NCBI GenBank assembly: GCA_900074885.1
Contig: FJUW01000033.1
Location: forward strand, 697,041 to 761,040
Source of the DNA: Rhynchosporium graminicola
Taxonomy: Eukaryota; Ascomycota; Leotiomycetes; Helotiales; Ploettnerulaceae
Reading direction: 5' to 3'
Length of the DNA: 64,000 bases
Shown: one piece after another, positions 24,353 through 36,166 of the stretch
Numbering within the stretch: the stretch's first letter is position 1
Layout of the letters: each line of letters begins with the position of its first letter
Notes under the pieces: model-generated
What the model saw: only the letters and a program-made list of their open reading frames with translations
Databases searched by the model: none
Told to the model about the DNA's origin: nothing
Made by a program: the position numbers and the translations under genes

Positions 24353-27300
24353 ACATACGATTCAGCGATATTATCGCTTATATCCTGCGTGAATCTCTAC
24401 TTTAACTTAAATTAGAAGTCTCTACGTTAAAGACCTACGCATAAGACTACGCTTATATAATTCATACTATAGACTAATAGTTACTCGGAACACTATCTCG
24501 CGACTTAATAGAAGCTACTTAAAGTATAAAAACAGCTACTATAATATTTCAGAAGCGATAAAGATCACCTCGTATACTCAGACCTCTTCTAGAGCCTCCT
24601 ACGCTAGAGATTTACACGATTAGTAGCCTAGCCTTTTATCTCTTATATAAACGCTAGAAGTCTTCTAATAATAAGATCTTCTCTACTATTCTTCACGAGA
24701 TAGATAAGCTTCTTAACGACTAAATCGCAGTTTAGTAATATAATACTACTATCGTATCTTTAACTATCGACCTTACGGAACGTCGTAAAACCGCCTAGTA
24801 ATTTACTATTAGCTTAAGCGAATTAGATTCAGAACTATAGATCCCTTATAAGTATAGCTAGTAGGTATACGTCTTTTCTAAGGAAGCTAGCGATATTCTC
24901 CCTCCTTATTACTTATATAATTACCGAATTAAGCTTAAGGAAGGGGCCGAGAAGAACCTCAAATACTCCCCCTTATATAAGATATCGGCTAAAGAACTTA
25001 AAGTTATTAAGGCGTATATTACTAATAACTTAGCTAAAGGTTTTATCGAACCTTCTTAAGTACTATACGCTATACCTATTCTTTTCGTTAAGAAAGCTAA
25101 TAGAAGTCTAAGATTCTATATCGACTTTCGCGAACTTAATAACATAACGAGAAAAGATTAATATCTACTACTATTAATAGATAAAACGCTAGCTAGAATC
25201 TCTACTGCTAAGATATTTACTAAACTAGATATTCGCCAGGCGTTCTACCGAATTCGAATAGACCTAGCCTCTAAAGAGTATATGACCTTCCGGACCTGTT
25301 ATAGTATATATAAGTATAAGATACTCCCTTTCGGTCTAACTAACGGCCCTGCGACGTACTAGCGATATATGAATAATATCTTATTCGACTACTTAAACGA
25401 TTTCTATATAGTATATCTAGATAATATTCTGATCTACTCTAACGACTTACTATAGTATTAATTATATATATATAAGGTACTATAAAAATTAAAAGACGCT
25501 AGATTATAAGCAAACCTTAAGAAGTATAAATTTAAAATAACTAAAACTAAATACCTTAGATTTATTATCTCTACTTCTAGGATCGAGGTAGACCTTAAGA
25601 AGGTTAATATTATATAATCTTAGAATTACCCGACTATAGTTAAGGGCGTATAATTATTCTTAAGCTTTTATAACTTCTACTGACGATTTATTAAGGACTA
25701 CGGAATTATCGTAAAACCTCTTATATAACTTACTAAAAATAACATATTATTTCGGTTCGCTAGGGAGTATAAAGATACCTTTAATTACCTAAAGTATACT
25801 CTCACTTCGGTACTACTCCTCCACTACTATTAGTAATATCTACCTTATATAATCGAAACAGACGCTAGTAATAGAGTAATAGCAGGTATACTATCGTAAT
25901 AGCACGACAAAGACTAGTTCCTAGTAGCTTACTTCTCTAAGACTATACTACTTGCCGAGCTTAATTACGCTATTTATAATAAGGAAATACTCGTAATTAT
26001 ACGATCTTTTAGTAACTAGAGATCTAAGCTCGTAAGCGTACCGTATCAGATCCGCGTCGTTACTAATTATAAAGCTCTTAAGTACTTTATAACCTCTAAA
26101 TAGCTAAACGCACGATAAGCCCGATAAGCCGAGCTACTCGCAGATTATAACTTTATAATTACCTATCGACTTAGGAAGTATAATCTACTTACTAACGCTC
26201 TCTCTCGTAGAATAGATGAATTAGATAACTAGAATAATACTAAAAGAACCTAGCGTTTATAATAGCTACTACGCGAAGACTAAATCGATCTAGTACTACT
26301 TATAAGTAACCTCCGGAATAGCTCCGACTCTATAGATAACTTTAAGCTTATTAACGCCTTAGAAGTCGCCGACCTATCGCTAGTCTTTTCTATAGTATAA
26401 TAAGTACTTAACGCTAATCGCACTACGCTATTACTTTAAGCTTTACGGAAATAAGCTCTCTCCGCTACTCCTGGAAAACTAACTATAGAAAAAGATCTTC
26501 TACTCTATAAAGGAAGACTAATCGTACCTAATATCTTATACTTTCGTACGCTACTTATACGCGAAGTATACGACTAATTAGAGACTACTTATCTAAGTAT
26601 AAAGAAGATCTTATAACTACTAGTATTATAATACTAGTAGTACGGAATCGCTTTAACTATTAACTAGTACTACTATAACTATTATACTTACCGACGAATT
26701 CAAGTGCCGCGTGATAAGAAACCGGGCCTCTTCTAACCTCTGCCTATACTATTACGTCTATAGGAGTATATTATAGTCGACTACTATAGCTTTAACTGCG
26801 ATAAACACGGCTATAATAACGTTCTCGTATTTATTAACTATTTTAGTAAATAAGTAATTAGTATTCTATACTAAAAGACCTCCGATACGCGCGACCTTAT
26901 AAAGCTTTACTTATACTATATATACCGCTATTTCGGAGCTCTATTAATAATTACCTCTAATAGAGGGCCTTAATTCGTTTCCTGTTTTTAGACTATAGTT
27001 ATTATAATTCTTAGTACTAAAAGATAGCTTTCTATAGTAGACTACTTATAAATAGATAGCTAAATAGAGATCTATAACTAATATCTCTAACGCAGATTAT
27101 AACCTTTTATCTCTTACTATTAAGATAACTAGTCGGAATTCTTACTTATTATAGATTACGCTTAGATAACTCTCCCTTACGAATCCCTTAGAGGTCTCTT
27201 ACCCTTTAAAGTCGTTTATAGATATATACCCCGCGTTAATTAGAATTAGAAAGACTTACCTGACTCTACTACGCTTACTAATAAGTTAAATACTTAGTAA

Positions 27301-27960
27301 GCTCTAGATTATACTAATTACTTACGCGACGCCTAGATTATCGCTTAATCTAGCCTCTAATATACATAAGCTAAGATATCCTAATCCTATAATCGCTCAC
27401 GCTATAAAGTCGACTTTACTATAGACGACCTTATCTAGCTAGATATACGCTACTTTATAAGTACTCGACCTAGTAAAAAACTCGACTTCCCGACTAATAG
27501 ACCCTTCCGTATAATTAAAAAAGTCGGAAGCTCTTATCATCTAGAGCTCCTTACTAATATGAAAGTATATAATATATTCCCTGCTGCTAAGCTACAGAAG
27601 CATCTAAACGACCTCTTGCTAAGATAAACCTTACTGCTGCTACTACCTATTAATATCACTAGTAATAATGAATAAGAGATCGAAGATATACTTACGTGCC
27701 GTAAGCAGCGTAATAGCTTCTTATACCGAGTTTCCTAGTTAAATCAAGATATCGATCTCATATAGTATAATACTATAGATATTAAATACGCTCCCGCTAA
27801 GCTATAATAATTCTACCTTAATAACCTAATATAAGCTAGACCTCCTGCTAAACTACCTAATTAGCTAAAAGCTTTCTATAATAGAATTAATAATTACGAC
27901 TACCTTAATAGTAATAAGGAGATAAACTAACGCTCGAGGGCGAGCTTTTTTCGGAGGGAG
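24353..27960 (+). pseudogene. Retrotransposon A pol (RT, RNase H, integrase, chromodomain-like end; RIP-mutated)
   Basis: After the inner insertion the pol of element A resumes. Readable blocks: KGFIEPS and ILFVKKANRSLRFYIDF (about 25035-25125), FTKLDIRQAFYRIRI (about 25210-25260), ILPFGLTNGPATY (about 25320), and the RT catalytic box read as YLDNIL (about 25420, expected YLDDIL). RNase H-like ETDASNR follows (about 25857), then an integrase segment DYYSFNCDKHGYNNVLVFIN (about 26780) with the downstream NRGPQFVSCF-like block (about 26960), and a terminal CRKQRNSFLYRVSWLN-like domain (about 27700; the Trp codon is TAG) close to the chromodomain position. Stop codons are TAG/TAA throughout, so the element is dead. 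Confidence 0.85.
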
Positions 27961-27966
27961 GGGTAG

Positions 27967-28201
27967 TATAACGACTAGTCAGGTTTAGAGGTCTCTCCCT
28001 ATTAGTGGAAACACTTACTGCTAAGCGAGATTACACGAGTAGAGTTTAGGGGCCCCTTTTTATATATATACTTCTATTCTCTCTCTACTTCTTCACTCCT
28101 TAGTTATAGATTCTCAAGTGATTCTTACTACTTTATATTCATAGTAATATGAGGTCTTATTACTCAGGTAGTTTTAAGACCTTTCTAGAGCAAGCGTCAC
28201 A
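27967..28201 (+). repeat. 3' LTR of retrotransposon A
   Basis: This is the partner of 14806-15040. It is followed by the ATTAC target duplication at 28202-28206. Confidence 0.9.
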
Positions 28202-28800
28202 ATTACCGTTGTTATTAGCTATAATATATAATCGACTGCCTTAAAAGAGGAGATAAGCTAGTATAATCTATGAACGTCAACTTAGCTCTACGATAAGTAT
28301 TCCGGAGTTAGTTTATAAACGTTAGTAATACGATAATTTATAACTGCTTCCGGAAATCAACTCTAGTCGTAGCTCCAATAGCTCTTCCGATATCACCTTA
28401 GCTAGCTAATCTTATATAGCTTTATTAATAAGCTTTAATAGTAGCAGATATTAGGGACGCTATAAGTTTAAGTAACTTCTTAAACCTCCCGGAAGAAGCT
28501 ATAATAGACGCAATTAATATAGAGAACGAGCAGACTAACGACGCTTTATTATAAGAGATAATAGAAGATCACTTATAAAGCGAAACTCTAGAGGATAAAG
28601 ACGAGGCTAGAAACTCAGTTCTAGAGCTAGAATACTCTATTTAAGACGTAAGGTAAGCTTTAAAGGTATTACTTTACTTTATAGAGAAGTAAAGAACTAT
28701 AAATACAAGTTATATACGAGTAATTAAGCGCTATAAGCAGGAGTTACAGTCTATAGAGAGAGACTCGCTCTCCTAGGGTTCCCTTAATAGGTAGCTTATA
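28202..28800 (+). pseudogene. Fot/pogo transposase, C-terminal part
   Basis: The transposase frame resumes after the duplicated ATTAC and continues the KAYY codons of the left part with YRCYQLQYII-like residues. An acidic C-terminal region follows (NEQTNDALLQEIIEDHL, EYSIQDVRQALKVLLYF) with TAG/TAA codons at Gln-type positions. The right terminal inverted repeat ends at 28890. Confidence 0.75.
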
Positions 28801-28892
28801 TAATATAAACTCGTTCCTTTATAACGATATATCCGTTATAACGATATTTTTAACTATCCCGAATCAATCGTTATAACAGGGGTTTCACTGTA

Positions 28893-29200
28893 TCTGTTGT
28901 CTAAGTTAAGTTATGGGTTGTGAATCAGATGACGGATTATGGATGTGTGAAATTGGAGATGTTTCCAGAAGTAAAGCAAATTGTTTTCATCAGCATTGAG
29001 AAATCATCCCAGTCGAAAAAATCCAACTGCATGCACTTCTCAGAAAGCGAAATGGATCAAAGCACGTCCGGATGGCGATTCGGAAAATATGCTACAATAG
29101 AAGTCCTTCTGGGTATTCATTTCTTCAAGCATTTATCACATCATCATTTTCATAAGTAAAAAATCAGATCCAAGTATCTCTTTATCATTCATTCATTCAT
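28893..29200. other. Intergenic; (ATTC)n microsatellite at about 29186-29206
   Basis: No gene seen. The short tetranucleotide run overlaps the stop codon of the phospholipase gene. Confidence 0.5.
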
Positions 29201-30860
29201 TCATTCAAAATAACAATACCTCTCGAAAAAAGCCTCACACTCCCCCGGCAAAGCCTGGCCACTCTTCATCATGACCGCACAAGCCAAACAAGTCCCCCAC
29301 TCCCCATCGCCTCCCTGCGTCCCAATTCCCACCCCATTCGCAATCATGGCATCGGTCTCCTTTTCCGTATACGTCAATTTCACCGTCGGCGTCCCAGACG
29401 CGTACGTATACGCCGTATTAGGCAGATACACAATCGTCACTTTCTCAGCATCACCACACCCGAAGAACGTTGCGTGCGTAGTCAGGTTCTGAGCGAGGAA
29501 TGTGGACACGGATGGGATGAACGGCATGCGTGTTAGGCCCGCGGAGAGGGATTGGATGTATGTCGTCAGAACTTCGGTGCCGTTGGGGAAGTTTCCCGAT
29601 GTGTCGGCCGAGTTGTCGTTTACGAGGATGACGGAGATGTTGCGTGAGGGCTGCAGGAGGGGGAAGATGGGGTTGTTTTGTAGGGCGTCGCCGCCGTCGA
29701 CTAGGTTGAGGGTTTCCTGCGCGGAGATGTCGTTCGCGGGGTTGGATGTTGCGGTTGGGGAGATGTAGCTGTAGAATGGATTGCGGTATGTGGCGTACAG
29801 ATCCGAGGATGTGACTTTGTGGATTTTGTTGATGAGTCCGGTGAGGGTTTTGGTGAGGTCTGTCATTGGGTTCTGGGCTGGAGACGGAAGGCAGATTTTG
29901 TGGAAGAGACTGCTTGAGGTTCTGAGGATGTAGCCTAGGTTGTCGTAGTTTGTGGTGCATGTTCCGACAGGTTTGCCTGCTTCCATGGTCGTGCCCAAAT
30001 ACTTCGTCGGATTGAATGCCGAGACGTCCTTGTCGAAACTGCCGAATTCGAAAGGGCTGAATTCGTAGGTTGTGGCGTTTGGGCCTGGTTTGCATTCACC
30101 GAGGAAAGTCTTGACTCCAAGTGCTGTTATGATTGGAAATGGCACCGCGTGAGACGTGAAGTTCGAAAACCTAGTAACCGAAGAGAGAGTCGTCGATACG
30201 CCACCCCAAGGACCTCTCAGCAACTGGTACGAAAGTAGTCTTCCCCAAGCATCACCAAGTGTAGTATCGTATCCCGCCTTTTCTTTCCTGGCAACGCTAC
30301 TGAGAATCTCTCCATACGCTGCGCCGACCAGAAACTTTCCAGGGTCTAGGGCAGAATCCCGGAACGCTTCTTTCTAGAGCTGCTCTTTGAGAAACCTGAC
30401 TGTTGGATAGTTATTACCGGCCAGTGAAGACAGTAACCAGCCGCCTCCTGAGAGTCCGGCTTGGTAGGTGAGAGCTTGATAGAGACCGCTGGTGCTGACG
30501 GCGCTATCTCGATCATCGAGTGCTTGAATCACTCCAGCGCCTGATAGAAGAGATCTATAACTGCCTCCACTCGTGGTCATTGCAACCTGGAAATTGTCAG
30601 TAAATCTCGAGATCTGACACGATTGGAGCACTTACGGTAGGAAGATCAGTAGTGCCAAACGCAGAGTTTGTCTTGAGCAACCATTTCTTCAAAGCCTCAT
30701 CAGCCACAGCTTTCTTAGCTACCCGGAAGGTTTCTTCGTCGTCCGAAATGCCATTAGCAGGTCGTACGAGAGGTTTTGCCGGACATGGCCCTTTCACGGG
30801 AACATAATCGGCAAGAACTTGCACAACGAGGAGTAGCGAGAGAAGGACTTGAGCAATCAT
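29201..30860 (-). pseudogene. Secreted lysophospholipase / phospholipase B with one in-frame TAG
   Basis: Exon 1 is 30636-30860 and exon 2 is 29201-30586. The 49-bp intron (GTAAGT, CTGAC branch, CCAG) is phase 0. Exon 1 encodes a signal peptide (MIAQVLLSLLLVVQVLADYV). Exon 2 holds the PLA2_B features: MTTSGGSYRSLLSGAG, the nucleophile elbow GLSGGGW (Ser about 121) and the catalytic Asp region LVDGGDALQNNPIF. About 537 codons match the family. The single defect is a TAG at 30374-30376 (codon 146) between FLKEQL and KEAFRD. Homologues often have Trp near this point, so TGG to TAG is likely. Both sides are otherwise open and in the same frame, so the lesion is recent, is a sequencing error, or is tolerated by readthrough. 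The enzyme would hydrolyse acyl esters of glycerophospholipids outside the cell. A 44-bp intron excising the TAG is possible but would remove a conserved-looking NNYPTV stretch. Confidence 0.8.
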
Positions 30861-33517
30861 CTTCTTTCACCTGAACCTGACTTATCTGACAAACTGTAAT
30901 TGAAAAGAACGAATGTAAGAAGAGTAATAGAGGAACATCTCTTCTACCGAGGATTTAGGAAGTAATATAGCCTTATATTGTACCTGCATCTTCGGGCAGC
31001 CCACCTCACAAGAGAACGTGCCTACATTCAGAAATCTATGCCGAATCTATACCGATGTTCGCAGTATTTAGCCCCTGCTGAATCGACTTGCAAGTGGTCT
31101 AAAAGATAGCTCATCCACACAAATGCTTCTACTTCAAGATCAAGCCGGCATTCTTCCACCTAGAAGGAGTCTGTTCCGGCAGGTACATTTGTGACACCTG
31201 CCTCAAGGAGCGACGACGGTGTGGACGATCACAACACGTTTTTCATCGAAAAGGGGGAAATCAAATACTTCAAGCCTACCAGAGACATATCTATTTGCTA
31301 GTTTGTTGTACAGCCACGACGTCGTTCCGACCACTAGGAGCCACACGTGGAGAAAAGGGGTCCTAACGGCAGTTGCGCCGCACTAGACTGCGGTGTTGGT
31401 AGTTTTTCTACGTCCAGAATTCTGGTTGCAATTGATGTGATGTGCAGAGGTAAGGATCGAATCTTTATCTCCGGCGAAGTATTCTGGAATTCACTCCTTC
31501 AAGAGATATTGGTGTTGTATAATTAATTACTCACATGTGTTGAACTTGCGAGAGTCGGGAAGTCTGCCGGCAGTTCTCTTCAGCGAAGTAACGGCGAAGT
31601 AGCCGGCCGAGCGCTCGCTTGATCCCGAGAAGCTCCCGAGGTCTTCACGTAGAGCCTTCGACCAAGTGCCGAAGATTTTCGTCACTTGCGGCTTGGCCGA
31701 AGTAAAGGTGACTAGAATCCTTTCAATCCTCAACTTCGTGGCAGTCCACTAATACCTCGTATGATACGAGGGTACGGTATCAGCTGCGCTACCATCAGAT
31801 CTGCATTAGTTTATGCCCTCACCAACTTGACACCAATTCGCTCAACACTAGCAAATAGAAAGGCTGATGACTTCTTTGGATTAGGACTTTGAAGTAGGGA
31901 ACTTGTCTCTGACGAAATCAAGTTATTGACGAAGTAAAGTCATCAAGTGAGTGTACGACTTTGAAGTGATACCTTAGTAATGTCCTGTAATATTTTCGCG
32001 ACTTGTCCTACAATCTGTTACCTCCGAGTTAGGGATATCTCCCAAAGGTCAACCGTACCTCCTATTAGCTATTTTTTCTCCGATTCAGCGATTAAACACT
32101 AAACACTGAATACGAATCGGAGACTCTGATTAGTGCATCGGAGGAAATAGAAATACTCAGTCTGGAATCTAGTGCTGTCTGAAATCTAGTGCGGTCTGAA
32201 ATCTAGTGCTATAGCGCTAGTGCTGCTACTTTCTTTACTTCTGTAAGTAAGATAAATAATTCTAATATCAATTATCAATTATCAGATATCAATAAATATT
32301 ATTTACTCTCTATAGCTATAATCGTATAATTGTAGTTATAATAATAGAATTATCATACTTAGGCCAGGTAGGACTAGCTCGCTAGGAGACTAGGGTACGC
32401 GACTACCCGCGAAATAATATATCGTTAAAAATCTTCAGAGATAGAAATCTTTAAAGATAAGAGCAAATAGGTAAGATTAAATAAATCATACTTGAATCAT
32501 AGTATCCTTATATAAATTGTATAGAATTTGATATATAGAGGCGTTCTGATATCTAGAAGTCAAAATCTTATAATCTCCGTCCTGAAGGATTTTCCTTTCA
32601 TCTTCCGATACTATAAAAGATCTTTATACTACTCACTTTATTTATACTTTACTTTAAGAATAAATAAAATTCTATTCTCCTTCTTATAAACTGTCTTATA
32701 TCTGTTGTATAATTATCACCCGAGGTTTTACTTATCTTCAATTGGTAGTCGTTCTAAACTTTTCGAGTTTTGTCTGTTTTGAAATTTCTATATCATATGA
32801 GCCTGCCCCTTAAGTGGAGTCTTCGATTCGTATTAACTGAAACCATTGGCCAGTGGGAGAAATCCATGAATCGGAGGTGACAAATCGAGATAGAGGATAA
32901 TTCGTAGAACAATACTATAAAGCTAGTCCCGGCCCGAAAAATGCAACCCTGGTGGCAGCGTAACGGATAGTCCTCCAGCAAGAGAAGTAGTTACATTTCG
33001 GATGAGTGGTTCCCATATATCGGATGCTGTACTATTTCCATATCGGCTTCCTAGAGAGAAACTTGACCATTCTCTATGCGATTTCAAATTTGACGAAGCA
33101 AGCTTGGTCAATCCTAGATCGCAATAGTCGCTAGCAGATTGAGTCGGATCCAGATAAGGAAGGATTCTGGAAAATTGCGAAAATCTACAAAGGTCTGTTC
33201 ATTTAGAATCTCAATTGTTAGGTGAGCTTACTTCGGTACCAAAAAGAGAAGAATTGCGAAAGGTTACTCCCATTTTCTCCAAGACTTCAAGCAGGTAAAA
33301 TTAAGCCCATGAGAAAAGTTCAGCGTTACTGATGATTTCTATTAAAACAATGGCGGGAACGCGTTCTATTCAATGAGAAGAATGGGCAGACACAAGCAAA
33401 CTTAAGCCACACAGTATTACCTTTGTTCAGGGAGGCAAGGATGAATCTCAAGGTAGTTCGGATTGCTACAAACAGAAAGCACTTCGTATCCAAAGACATT
33501 TACACAATGATTTACAT
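30861..33517. other. Gene-free interval with repeats and an AT-rich patch
   Basis: No gene seen. At 32078-32122 a 9-bp inverted repeat CTCCGATTC/GAATCGGAG forms a potential hairpin. At 32160-32210 a 17-bp unit GTCTGAAATCTAGTGCT is repeated three times. From about 32220 to 32740 the sequence becomes AT-rich with TA-rich words like the transposon block and may be a RIP-mutated repeat remnant. TGTTGTATAATTA occurs at about 31513 and about 32704. Confidence 0.4.
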
Positions 33518-35612
33518 CTAAAGTTCTGCTTCTCCATCTCCTATCAACAACCGAATGCCGTAATGCAATAACTTTTGCACCCCTCTGTAAAGCTTCGACT
33601 GTCCTACCTCAATCCCCGAACTGCCTGGAGGGGGAAACACTCTCCTTCCTCCCATCCAGGTTTCCTTCACAACCACATCCCTCAAGCTCCTCCCCGACTC
33701 ATCCGCCCAAATATCTCTATCAATCACAATAAAATCCGCCCAGTTCCCTACCTCAATAGCACCGGCCTTCCCTTCTTTAAACCATCCATACGCAGCATTT
33801 CGCGTGAATCCAAGCACAGCTTGTTCAACAGTCAATGATTCTTCTGGATGCCACCCCTGGTGTCCCGCGGGACTGGTGCCAGTATGTGGGTTGAGACGCG
33901 TGACTGCTGCATACATTCCCTGAACTGGAGAGGGTGGTTCGACTGGGAAGTCGGAGCCGAGGACGGGGCCGGGATATTTGGACTTTTTGGAAGTAGTCTT
34001 GGATGGAAAAAGACTGGCCATGCGGTATGCTGAGTTTGAGATGCGATCTTTGCCTAGTCGGTCCAGAGCATATGCCATATCGGAAGTTGCGTGGGTAGGC
34101 TGACGACTGTTAGTGCATCTACAAGTAAGACTGAAACGCATAATTTACCTGTATGCTTGGAATGATTCCCATTTTTGCAATTCGCTTCTGATCATCTGGA
34201 TGCTACGTCCTGTCAGTATTTAAGCGAGGTAAAATTCTATGGGAACTGACTATGATCTGAGCATGTTCGATTCTCAGTCTCTTTGCCTCATTGCACCCCT
34301 CGCAATCAGTCCCAAGAACGTTTTCGAAGGCATCGACTGCTGCTCTGTTGGCACGATCTCCAATGGCATGAATATTGACCTGGAAACCAGCGTTGAACCA
34401 CTATTGCCGTCAGTCAATTTTCGAACAAAGCATTCCTGTGACCTACCTGATTAACAACGGTAGTCAACTCTGTCTCGTTGATCAACATTGTCCCGCTCGT
34501 CTCTGTCTTATCAGAATATGGCTCAAGCAATGCTGCACCCCAAGATCCCAACGCTCCATCAGCGAACAATTTCACACCGCCCAGCATCAACGAACTTCCT
34601 CCGATCTCATCCTTACCAGCCTCTAGCAATTTCAGATCCTTCGTCTCATCAGGACAATAAGTATTCCTCTCAGCACACTCCAGCATAACATTGATTCTCA
34701 AATTGAGGTCCCCTTTCTCAGCCAATGTTTCTAGAATAGCGACATCCTCAGGCCTCATTCCAGCATCTCCAACCCCAATAATGCCAACCTTATTCAGCTC
34801 AGCCAATGCAGTCTTGAACCAACGTGTCTTCTGTGCGACATCTGGTTTCGGTGAGATGGGCGAGATAATCACATCCATTGCATTGTCGCAGAAGACTCCT
34901 GGACCAGGGTCTGTGATAATAACTCCACCCGGCGGTGCTTCTGGCAGAGGATTCGGGAGAAGATTGAGCACTTTTTGAGAGGTGAGGACGCAATGGACGT
35001 CCACACGATCGAGCATGATGTAAAGATCTGCTAGTGCTGAGTCTTCAGCTAGCTCTTTCTACGGTCCATCAGCATAATCCCCATTTGAGAATCTCATGTA
35101 AATGTCTTGGAATGAACACATTGACTTACAGCTGTTGGCATAACTCCCCCAAAGAAAGCCTGATCCCATCCAATGCCTCGGATCCACTTCTCACGCGTAC
35201 CATACCCATCTTGTTTGTGAGCTTCTAAGAAGGCAATGATTCTCTTCCTGACCTCCTCCATACTACCCGCACCGTATAAAGAAACAGACTCAAGCATTTC
35301 CCCATATTGCAAGATATGGCCATGACTTTCTATGATGCCAGGAAGTACATAGCCGTCTAGAAATGTGATCTGCTCTCCATGCCCAGCGGGAACTTCAGCA
35401 AAGACTTCTGTGAACAGCCCGTCTTCGACTCTGAAGCATTGAGCACGCGGTAGGGAAGGGTTGAGAGTTGTGATGGATGATGAGGTGGGATTGGAGAGGC
35501 AGTAGAGAGTGGGGTTTGAAGATTGGCTTTCTGTAAGCAGGAGACTCGCTACTACTGCTATGAAAGCTGTACTTAGTGCTCCTGCGATGGCGAGCCCTCG
35601 AAATTGAGCCAT
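33518..35612 (-). CDS. Amidohydrolase (Amidohydro_3 / YtcJ-like), membrane-anchored or secreted, five exons
   Basis: Exons are 35130-35612, 34447-35058, 34251-34379, 34149-34202 and 33518-34099, giving 619 aa, with every intron in phase 0 (71, 67, 48 and 49 bp; donors GTAAGT, GTAGGT, GTCAGT, GTAAAT). An N-terminal hydrophobic stretch (residues about 7-27) is a signal anchor or signal peptide. The metal-dependent hydrolase signature is present: PGIIESHGHI (His 97 and His 99), GGVKLFADGALGSWGA, NIHAIGDRAN, RIEHAQI, and GSDFPVEP with Asp about 476. The family hydrolyses amide or ester bonds using one or two metal ions; natural substrates of the fungal members are mostly unknown, so I give none. 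The ATG is the first in the frame. It lies on the same strand as the phosphatase pseudogene upstream, with no sign of co-regulation. Confidence 0.9.
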
Positions 35613-36166
35613 TCTCGCACGATTGAGTTGGTGGCTGATAAAATACTTTGCTAATGTCGAGCTTGCACAACGGACATTTTATCGGTAACACAGGGATCTT
35701 CATATGGGTCACGTGAGCCAACCTTTGTCCATGTAGTTTCTAATCATATACTAAACAATTAACATGATTTACTTGATTGTTTTAAGGTACTGAAACTCCC
35801 CTCACCTTTCCGTAACAAGAAATGTTAAATAATGGTCTCATTCCATCACCGCATCCTTTCTGGCCATCGACGGGAGGGCAATCTCGCTTATAGATCCGCA
35901 ATAAACATCTTCCTATCAATATTCTCAACTTTGTTGACGATCCTATAGAAGACAACCTTAGATATAGTACACTAGGCCGAGCGCTGAGTGGTTTCCACTT
36001 CACGATGAAGATGAGCAGGCTTTCATAGGCGACTAGGAGGGAAGGGTGGCAATTCATAATACAAACCACGCAAGTATTAAATTATGCTCAGTTATACTTG
36101 TAGGATCATGAAAGTCTAGGAAAGATTCTGTACGTGTGTAGATTCCGAATTAAAGCAATCTAAAGT
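35613..36166. other. Intergenic between amidohydrolase and phosphatase pseudogene
   Basis: This is the promoter region of the amidohydrolase gene. No further feature was recognised. Confidence 0.5.

Larger units (their letters stand above)
14806..28201 (+). mobile_element. Gypsy-type LTR retrotransposon A (outer), itself interrupted
   Basis: Two 235-bp LTRs (14806-15040 and 27967-28201) are flanked by the perfect 5-bp target duplication ATTAC (14801-14805 and 28202-28206). LTR ends are an inverted TGTGACG...CGTCACA; the first TG has become TA in both copies, a RIP-type change. A purine tract (GGAGGGAGGGG) precedes the right LTR. Removing the inner element (17506-24347 plus one GAAGT) leaves about 6.5 kb, the normal size of a Gypsy element. 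Gag, pol and a chromodomain-like end are recognisable but full of stops. Confidence 0.9.
13668..28890 (+). mobile_element. Fot/pogo-type DNA transposon (Tc1-mariner superfamily), split by nested retrotransposons
   Basis: Both ends carry a perfect 24-bp terminal inverted repeat beginning CAGTGAAACCCC, flanked by the TA target duplication (13666-13667 and 28891-28892). Subterminal copies of TATAACGATAT occur inside each end and are likely transposase-binding sites. Removing the retrotransposon and its duplicated ATTAC leaves about 1.82 kb, the usual size of Fot1-like elements. The transposase pieces are described separately. The element is dead: its frame contains many TAG/TAA stops. Confidence 0.9.

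Noticed and set aside
13668..28890. CRISPR-like or bacterial mobile system in the AT-rich block
   Set aside because: There are no regular spacers. LTRs, target duplications and RT/integrase blocks explain it as fungal retrotransposons.
28920..29159. 79-codon plus-strand frame after the transposon block
   Set aside because: It starts with GTG, has no family motif and no intron or leader signals.
29201..30376. Reading the phospholipase as two separate genes
   Set aside because: The two parts are in the same frame, adjacent, and together form one complete PLA2_B domain interrupted by a single codon.
31527..31733. Minus-strand frame of 68 codons
   Set aside because: No recognisable motif, and flanked by non-coding sequence with short repeats.
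35782..36069. 95-codon minus-strand frame downstream of the phosphatase
   Set aside because: It starts with GTG, has no motif, and lies in the 3' flank of the pseudogene.
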